A stretch of DNA of 5,254 nt from Gammaproteobacteria bacterium (lineage in GTDB: Bacteria > Pseudomonadota > Gammaproteobacteria > Arenicellales > JAOTYS01), in the NCBI GenBank assembly GCA_029861795.1, contig JAOTYS010000344.1:1-5254 (forward strand), read 5' to 3'. Each line of letters begins with the position of its first letter. Position 1 is the first letter of the stretch. Position numbers and translations under genes: made by a program. The notes under the pieces are model-generated. The model was not told the origin of the DNA, made no database searches, and saw only the letters and a list, made by a program, of their open reading frames with translations. Positions 1 through 4,079 of this stretch are shown here, piece by piece.

Positions 1-292
1 GCACCTTCTAGGTGCGACAGGATAGTCTGGAACCGGCAAGATGCCGCTCCTACCAGGGACGAAGTCGTACGCCGACACGTAGGAGCACCTTCTGGGTGCG
101 ACAAGATAGTCTGGAACCGGCAAGATGCCGCTCCTACCTGGGCCGAAGTCGTACGCCGACACGTAGGAGCACCTTCTAGGTACGACAAGATAGTCTGGAA
201 CCGGCAAGATGCCGCTCCTACGAGGGACGAAGTCGTACGCCGACACGTAGGAACACTTTCTAGGTGCGACAGGATCGGCTCTAGTCTGGAAC
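1..292. repeat. Tandem array of 84-bp REP/BIME-type units
   Basis: Three nearly identical 84-bp units lie head to tail at 1-84, 85-168 and 169-252. They differ by only a few substitutions, for example at unit position 10 and in the short stretch after the CTCCTAC motif. A fourth, decayed copy begins at 253, keeps the first hairpin to 270, and then carries a 7-bp insertion (CGGCTCT, about 276-282) before the AGTCTGGAAC segment ends near 292. Unit 1 begins at the window edge, so the array may extend leftwards. Each unit contains two palindromic REP-like elements facing opposite ways plus a constant linker with GTCGTACGCCGAC. No open reading frame or transposase is associated. The array lies beyond the 3' end of the minus-strand epimerase gene, the usual extragenic position for such elements. 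Confidence 0.93.
79..137. repeat. BIME: two inverted GTAG-headed REP hairpins (best complete copy)
   Basis: This is the core module of the 84-bp unit. On the plus strand, 79-102 begins with GTAGGAG and folds as GCACC-loop-GGTGC. On the minus strand, 137 back to 117 also begins with GTAGGAG and folds as CGGC-loop-GCCG. The heads point outward and the tails face each other across about 14 bp. Equivalent pairs occur at 163-186/201-221 and, cut by the window edge, at 1-18/33-53; a lone plus element sits at 247-270. A 5' GTAG tetranucleotide followed by an imperfect hairpin is the known hallmark of REPs mobilised by RAYT (TnpA-REP) enzymes. The two elements share the head but have different stem sequences, so this is a hybrid BIME. 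No RAYT gene is visible in the window. Confidence 0.8.
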
Positions 293-387
293 CCTTGCGT
301 CGTGACATGGAATCTTACTAAATGATATTTGTGGGACAGCAGTGAATCACAGTCGATGACTCCGACCCGGACTTTCTAGGCAACACA

Positions 388-1389
388 TCACACCACTTGA
401 AAACCGTGGGCGTAGGGGTCTCTTTCATCTACTGATATGGTGTGCAGTCCAGTTATATATGCGCTGCCTTCAACGCTCGGTATGATCGCATCGAAATCAC
501 CGACTTTAGTCGTACCTTCTAACCGACCGATAAATTTGCTGTGAATGATGCTCTCGTGAACGAAATCCTCACCAGTTTTCAACAAACCGCGTGCTGCGCG
601 TTGGGCAAGTCGTGCACAAGTTCCAGTGCCGCACGGCGATCGATCTAGACCCGTCTTACCGTAGACCACGGCGTTCCTCGCGTGAGCCTCGGGTAGCGTC
701 GCCTTTCCGGTCCACATCCAGTGACGCATCCCTCTAATTGTGTCGTCTTCAGGATGTATAACATCGACACATTCGTTAAGTTGGTTGTAGAGTGATCTGC
801 CAAGGGGCACTAACTCTTCGGGGCTGTAGTCCGCGAAATCCTGAAAGTTCTCTTGCGGCTCTAAGATTGGGTAGAAATTTCCGCCGTATGCAATGTCTAC
901 CTTCAGCTTGCCTAATTCAGACGTGTCAAACTCGAAATCTTTTGCGTACAAGAATGACGGCACGTTGGTAATCTTCACTGACGAGACCTTGTTTCCTTCC
1001 TGATGGTATTCGGCAACAACTAGACCCGCCGGCGTCTCCAGTCGCAGTTTTCCGGGCGTGGCCGGCGTGACCAGCCCATGTTCGATCGCGAAGGTCACCG
1101 TCCCGATGGTTCCATGTCCGCACATGGGTAGACAACCGCTTACTTCGATATAAAGTACCGCGACATCGTACTCTTCACTTGTGGGTGGATAGAGTATGGC
1201 TCCCGACATGATGTTATTGCCCCGCGGCTCAAACATCAGGCTGGTCCGAATCCAATCGTATTCCGCCAAAAAATGCTGCCGTCGCTCGCTCTGCGTCTTG
1301 CCCTCCAGCGGGGGTCCACCGCCGGCTACCAAGCGAACCGGATTTCCACAGGTGTGTCCGTCTATACAAAAGAATGTGTGTTGGCTCAT
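388..1389 (-). CDS. hypRE: 4-hydroxyproline 2-epimerase (proline racemase family)
   Basis: This 333-residue cytoplasmic enzyme is predicted to interconvert trans-4-hydroxy-L-proline and cis-4-hydroxy-D-proline, the first step of bacterial hydroxyproline catabolism. Both catalytic cysteines of the two-base family are present: Cys90 in PMCGHGTIG and Cys253 in DRSPCGTGT. This separates it from the trans-3-hydroxyproline dehydratases of the same fold, which replace the first Cys. The N-terminal DGHTCGNPVRLVAGGGP block, EPRG (55-58), MSGAILYPPT (61-70) and the C-terminal DERDPYAHGF are typical of HypRE-type epimerases, and the length is full. The ATG start fits the family N-terminus, but only a weak GGG-type ribosome site precedes it, inside an inverted repeat. 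One oddity is Cys258, where relatives usually have Ser (GTGTSAR). The gene is divergent from the DapA-like gene. The family call is firm; substrate preference is inferred. Confidence 0.93.
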   Translation of the reverse strand: MSQHTFFCIDGHTCGNPVRLVAGGGPPLEGKTQSERRQHFLAEYDWIRTSLMFEPRGNNIMSGAILYPPTSEEYDVAVLYIEVSGCLPMCGHGTIGTVTFAIEHGLVTPATPGKLRLETPAGLVVAEYHQEGNKVSSVKITNVPSFLYAKDFEFDTSELGKLKVDIAYGGNFYPILEPQENFQDFADYSPEELVPLGRSLYNQLNECVDVIHPEDDTIRGMRHWMWTGKATLPEAHARNAVVYGKTGLDRSPCGTGTCARLAQRAARGLLKTGEDFVHESIIHSKFIGRLEGTTKVGDFDAIIPSVEGSAYITGLHTISVDERDPYAHGFQVV

Positions 1390-1644
1390 TTGAGTAACCC
1401 GCTCGGGCTTATTACCTATGGCCCGTTAGCCACAATGGGCTGATGATTTTAGGTGACCGTCTGGACGGATACAATCTTGTTAACACCTGTGTCGTTGCCC
1501 CTCCACGAAAGGCGAAAGCCGTCGGCGATGATTGTTTCCACAAAATGATCGTGCGAGAATGGGTCGCTCGCGAACAAGCGGTTTGCGCACCAGTAGGATC
1601 CAGTCGAACTGATTTTGTATGAGCGTGTCCCGAGGAGTTTACAT
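1390..1644. promoter_or_regulatory. Divergent intergenic control region between hypRE and the DapA-like gene
   Basis: These 255 bp must hold the promoters of both divergent genes. Visible structure includes a 20-nt inverted repeat at 1421-1440 (GCCCGTT / AATGGGC, one G-T wobble, 6-nt loop). A second inverted repeat at 1396-1410 (AACCC / GGG-C-TT) lies 6 bp upstream of the hypRE ATG. A third element is ACAA-TC-TTGT at 1471-1480, overlapping the perfect palindrome TGTTAACA at 1478-1485. The last pair is a plausible operator for a dimeric repressor such as the GntR-family regulators often linked to hydroxyproline genes, but that is inference. I found no convincing -35/-10 pair on either strand. 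A 59-codon open frame (1443-1622, plus) crosses the region without a ribosome-binding site and is not called as a gene. Confidence 0.5.
1633..1637 (+). promoter_or_regulatory. Shine-Dalgarno site that fixes the start of the DapA-like gene
   Basis: AGGAG ends 7 nt before the ATG at 1645. It settles the start at 1645 rather than at the in-frame ATG at 1615, which would add ten residues (MYERVPRSLH) unlike any DapA-family N-terminus. Confidence 0.85.
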
Positions 1645-2544
1645 ATGAAAGAATTAACCGGAGTATGCGTGCCGATCTGCACCCCTTTTGATAAAAGCGG
1701 TGAGAAGCTCGACGAGACGGCACTAAAGAACCATATTGATTCCATGATCGAGGCCGGCGTACACATTATTCTCGTGTGTGGCGGCACCGGTGAGTTTCCC
1801 TATCTTCGTGCTGATGAAAAGAGACGCATCGCCGAGATTTCAGCTAAGCACATTGACGGTCGCGCCACGTTCATGGTGCAAACTTCTGCCATTAGCACTT
1901 CTGAAACTATTGAATTTACCAAGCATGCGGAAGGCGTCGGTGCCGACGCGGTGATGGTGCTTCCACCTTATTTCGAAGGGCCGGACATAGAAGGTGTGCA
2001 CTACCACTACGAGAAAGTGGCGAGGTCGGTAAAAGTACCGTTGATGGTCTATAACATTCCACAGAGCTCAGGTATCAATATCACACCGGAGTTCTTCAGC
2101 CGGCTGCTAGAAATCGACAACATCCAATACATCAAAGACAGCACTGCGGATCTAACACAAATCCAGGCGCTACTAGGGACCGGCGGCAAGGTCTTTAATG
2201 GCGGCGATCCCATTACTTTTCAGGCGCTGTTGTCAGGATGTCCCGGTTGCGTGTGGGGTGCAGTCAATGCCATGCCCAAGGAAGCCGTCGAGCTCTTCAA
2301 CCTAGTGAGCGCCAATAAACTGGTTGAGGCGCGAGATCTGTGGCAACGGATATTTCCCGCTCAGCTGTATTTCTGGAACAGTGTATACAACGCCGCAGTA
2401 AAGGCAGCGACAAACATGTCAGGACGTCCGGTGGGCAATTGCCGTTTGCCGGTACAACCGCTTTCAAACGAACAGCTTGCTGGACTTAGCGAGGCATTAG
2501 CGCCACTCGGTATTGGTGCAGCCCAGCAGAAAATAGCGGTATAG
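1645..2544 (+). CDS. DapA/NAL-family lyase, probable 1-pyrroline-4-hydroxy-2-carboxylate deaminase
   Basis: This 299-residue TIM-barrel Schiff-base enzyme belongs to the dihydrodipicolinate synthase/N-acetylneuraminate lyase family. The catalytic Lys is K164 (YIKDST) and the proton-relay Tyr is Y136 (VYNIP). The substrate-carboxylate loop is GGTGE at 46-50. With a constant offset of 3 these align to E. coli DapA K161, Y133 and T45. True DapA is unlikely: the DapA Thr44 equivalent is Gly47, and Arg138, which binds the dicarboxylate, is Ser141. Divergent pairing with a HypRE epimerase points to the HypD/LhpC role, converting the pyrroline product to alpha-ketoglutarate semialdehyde with release of ammonia. 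The GGTGEF string also occurs in 5-keto-4-deoxyglucarate dehydratases, so a sugar-acid dehydratase is the main alternative. The start is set by a good AGGAG, and a terminator follows directly. The family is certain; the exact reaction is inferred from context. Confidence 0.9.
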   Translation: MKELTGVCVPICTPFDKSGEKLDETALKNHIDSMIEAGVHIILVCGGTGEFPYLRADEKRRIAEISAKHIDGRATFMVQTSAISTSETIEFTKHAEGVGADAVMVLPPYFEGPDIEGVHYHYEKVARSVKVPLMVYNIPQSSGINITPEFFSRLLEIDNIQYIKDSTADLTQIQALLGTGGKVFNGGDPITFQALLSGCPGCVWGAVNAMPKEAVELFNLVSANKLVEARDLWQRIFPAQLYFWNSVYNAAVKAATNMSGRPVGNCRLPVQPLSNEQLAGLSEALAPLGIGAAQQKIAV

Positions 2545-2555
2545 CTCCAAAACCA

Positions 2556-2593
2556 AGTCGGAGTCGATCATCGAGAATCGACTCCGACTCTTT
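2556..2593 (+). terminator. Intrinsic terminator after the DapA-like gene
   Basis: A perfect 13-bp stem (AGTCGGAGTCGAT / ATCGACTCCGACT) encloses an 8-nt loop (2569-2576) and starts 11 bp after the TAG stop. The T tract is short (CTTTC), so release may be imperfect, but the stem is strong and the position is classical. It separates the upstream transcript from the lipoprotein gene. Confidence 0.85.
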
Positions 2594-2721
2594 CAAAATA
2601 AAACCGCCCAGAGACCTGCGGGCAATCAACCGCAGCCAGACCTCCTCTTGCTCATCCCGCTTCAAGGATGCGCTATACCCCTGCGCAATTCGATATGCCG
2701 TCACCGGCGAAGTTTAGCTAC

Positions 2722-2727
2722 TATACT
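2722..2727 (+). promoter_or_regulatory. Possible -10 box for the lipoprotein gene
   Basis: TATACT lies 34 bp upstream of the ATG at 2762 and matches the sigma-70 -10 consensus at five of six positions. The region where a -35 should lie (about 2699-2705, GTCACC) is a poor match, so the call rests on the -10 alone plus the terminator upstream, which implies that a new promoter is needed. A separate 6-bp stem (CTGCGG/CCGCAG, 2616-2635) between terminator and promoter has no T run and no assigned role. Confidence 0.35.
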
Positions 2728-2761
2728 TGGAAAACCGACATCGACCTCAATCGGAAAAGCA

Positions 2762-2995
2762 ATGAGAATCATCTCGCCCGCACTAAGTTCCAATGCGCTG
2801 CAATTTCTGGCTGTGTTCTATCTATTCACAGCAATGTCGGGTTGTGCACTTAATAGCAGTGAGAAGTCGTATCAACCTAGCGCTGGCCAAAACAAAATCA
2901 CACTTTGTCACAAAGGCAAGAACACCCTTTCGGTGGCGGAACCTGCCACGCAAGCTCATCTGAAGCATGGCGATACCCTAGGCGCGTGCGGTTGA
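2762..2995 (+). CDS. Small lipoprotein with CHKGK / HLKHGD motif
   Basis: This is a 77-residue predicted lipoprotein. An N-terminal signal with a hydrophobic core (LQFLAVFYLFTAM) ends in the lipobox MSGC, giving the lipidated Cys28. The mature part is only about 50 residues: a short polar linker, then KITLCHKGKNTLSVAEPA and HLKHGDTLGACG. The ordered Cys49-His50, His66, His69-Gly-Asp71 and Cys76 resemble a compact metal-binding or disulphide-stabilised motif that I recognise from the ends of many secreted bacterial proteins of unknown role. No function is known to me. The ATG at 2762 was chosen because it starts a well-formed signal peptide; the in-frame ATG at 2648 would put 38 non-signal residues in front. 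The ribosome site is weak (CGGAAAAG). It converges on the esterase gene with a 1-bp gap. Confidence 0.82.
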   Translation: MRIISPALSSNALQFLAVFYLFTAMSGCALNSSEKSYQPSAGQNKITLCHKGKNTLSVAEPATQAHLKHGDTLGACG

Positions 2996-2996
2996 G

Positions 2997-3854
2997 CTAC
3001 TGCACCAGAGATTTCACCCACTGGTAGCTGTCTCTCACCCAATCCTTCGGCCTGATGTGGCCTCTATCATGCAAACACAACTGGAACTCCTTACCGCTGG
3101 AGCATTGATCCCAGATGTCACAGGCGAGAATGCCACGAGTCTCCACCCGATCCGGTTCCGCAGAACATCCATTCTGTTTCCTCCATAACACCATACCCTC
3201 TGTAATATCACCTTGGTGAAACTCACGGATGGGGCGACCGGACATCGGTACCATATTGTCACTCGTCCCATGAATGTGACGCAGGTTTACCGCCCCTGAC
3301 GGGCACAAGCTCGGATGTGGTCGCCAGAAACCGCCGGAGATTGGCGCAAAGGCCGTGTAGTCATTGCCTCTATAACACGCCACATCCCAAACCATGGAAC
3401 CCCCTTGCGAAAATCCCGTGGCCCACAAACGTTTCTCATCAACAGGCCAACGCCGCTTTACATCACGCAGCACAGCATCAAGAAACGACAGCTCCTCACG
3501 GGCAGAGCGTTGCAACGTATTCGGCGAACCCACATGGGACCATGTCTTATTGTGACCGTTGGGTGCAATGAGCAATACGCCTTCGTCCGAAAATGCCTTA
3601 ATCATTGCCTTATTGCGCATCACCGCTTCGGCGGTAGACGACCACCCGTGGAAAAACACAGCCGTCGGTAAGAAAGTCATGCCGTCCCAGCCGGCGGGTG
3701 CTGACGCATAATACTTGCCATCACCGACCACACAAGGCACCTCCTGGCCACATTCTGAATTCGCTGTCGCCATGCTGGTATGAAGCATCGCTCCAACAAC
3801 CGCCGCAAGACCCACAAATTGCCATGCCGCTCCCAACACTAGCTTACATCCCAC
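2997..3854 (-). CDS. Secreted alpha/beta-hydrolase, PHB depolymerase/LpqC-type esterase
   Basis: This 285-residue predicted exported serine esterase of the alpha/beta-hydrolase fold resembles the polyhydroxybutyrate depolymerase/feruloyl-esterase (Esterase_phd) group. A signal peptide covers about residues 1-31 (hydrophobic FVGLAAVVGAML, probable cleavage after ATA). The oxyanion-hole segment is FFHGW (67-71). The nucleophile is Ser149 in GFSQG, the acid is Asp199 in HGTSDNMVP, and the base is probably His266 in HDRGHIRP. The mature part has eight cysteines, suggesting disulphides and an exported location. The predicted start is GTG at 3854; GTG at 3839 would also keep the signal peptide, and no ATG does. 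Polymer depolymerase, cinnamoyl esterase or short-chain ester hydrolase are all possible. No separate substrate-binding domain is present, so insoluble PHB is not assured. It converges on the lipoprotein gene and is divergent from the cyclase-like gene. Confidence 0.85.
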   Translation of the reverse strand: MGCKLVLGAAWQFVGLAAVVGAMLHTSMATANSECGQEVPCVVGDGKYYASAPAGWDGMTFLPTAVFFHGWSSTAEAVMRNKAMIKAFSDEGVLLIAPNGHNKTWSHVGSPNTLQRSAREELSFLDAVLRDVKRRWPVDEKRLWATGFSQGGSMVWDVACYRGNDYTAFAPISGGFWRPHPSLCPSGAVNLRHIHGTSDNMVPMSGRPIREFHQGDITEGMVLWRKQNGCSAEPDRVETRGILACDIWDQCSSGKEFQLCLHDRGHIRPKDWVRDSYQWVKSLVQ

Positions 3855-4079
3855 TCTTTCCGACGTTCTTATCCATACTAGAATGATCCCACCACTTCCA
3901 CATGAATACGAATTGACTCGACTAGTGGCATTTGGTCCCCGACGCTGGCCGCTTTGGACTCTATCTCAGTATGTTTAGTTTTGGACTCCGTGACACGACC
4001 CACACAGACACGCTTGGGTGTAGTATTGACAACTATCCGGACCTACTGTGATCAAGGTCGAATCTCCACGACTGCACCC
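3855..4079. promoter_or_regulatory. Divergent intergenic region between the esterase and the cyclase-like gene
   Basis: These 225 bp carry the start regions of both divergent genes. On the plus strand a consensus -35 TTGACA is at 4026-4031, but the matching -10 position (about 4049-4055, TGATCAA) is poor, and no Shine-Dalgarno site stands close to the GTG at 4080. A 9-bp direct repeat, TTTGGACTC, occurs at 3953-3961 and 3980-3988, 27 bp apart, and could be a regulator half-site pair. On the minus strand the esterase GTG is preceded immediately by GGAAAGA. No RNA gene or terminator is recognised. Confidence 0.4.

Noticed and set aside
1..275. CRISPR array
   Set aside because: The 84-bp units repeat whole, with no unique spacers between short repeats, and each contains inverted hairpins. 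This is a tandem BIME, not repeat-spacer architecture.
1511..1520. GGC-GAAA-GCC tetraloop hairpin as an RNA element
   Set aside because: The stem is only three base pairs and the flanks do not extend it, so it has no support beyond chance.
1615..1644. Upstream ATG 1615 as the start of the DapA-like gene
   Set aside because: It would add ten non-family residues, and the AGGAG at 1633-1637 is placed correctly only for ATG 1645.
1412..1787. Minus-strand frames of 103 and 112 codons across the intergenic region and the 5' end of the DapA-like gene
   Set aside because: They run antisense to a clear DapA-family start with a good ribosome site, show no domain, and the two overlap each other in different frames.
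2606..2635. Second terminator downstream of the DapA-like gene
   Set aside because: The 6-bp stem CTGCGG/CCGCAG is weak and is followed by a C-rich stretch without a T tract.
2648..2761. Longer 115-residue form of the lipoprotein
   Set aside because: The extra 38 residues are Arg/Cys-rich and would bury the signal peptide and lipobox inside the chain; ATG 2762 gives a normal lipoprotein.
3315..3671. 118-codon plus-strand frame
   Set aside because: It is antisense to the esterase across its catalytic motifs, is basic and of low coherence, and has no ribosome site or recognisable domain.
3913..3918. TTGACT as a -35 box for the plus strand
   Set aside because: No acceptable -10 occurs 16-18 bp downstream, where the sequence is GC-rich (GGTCCCCGAC).
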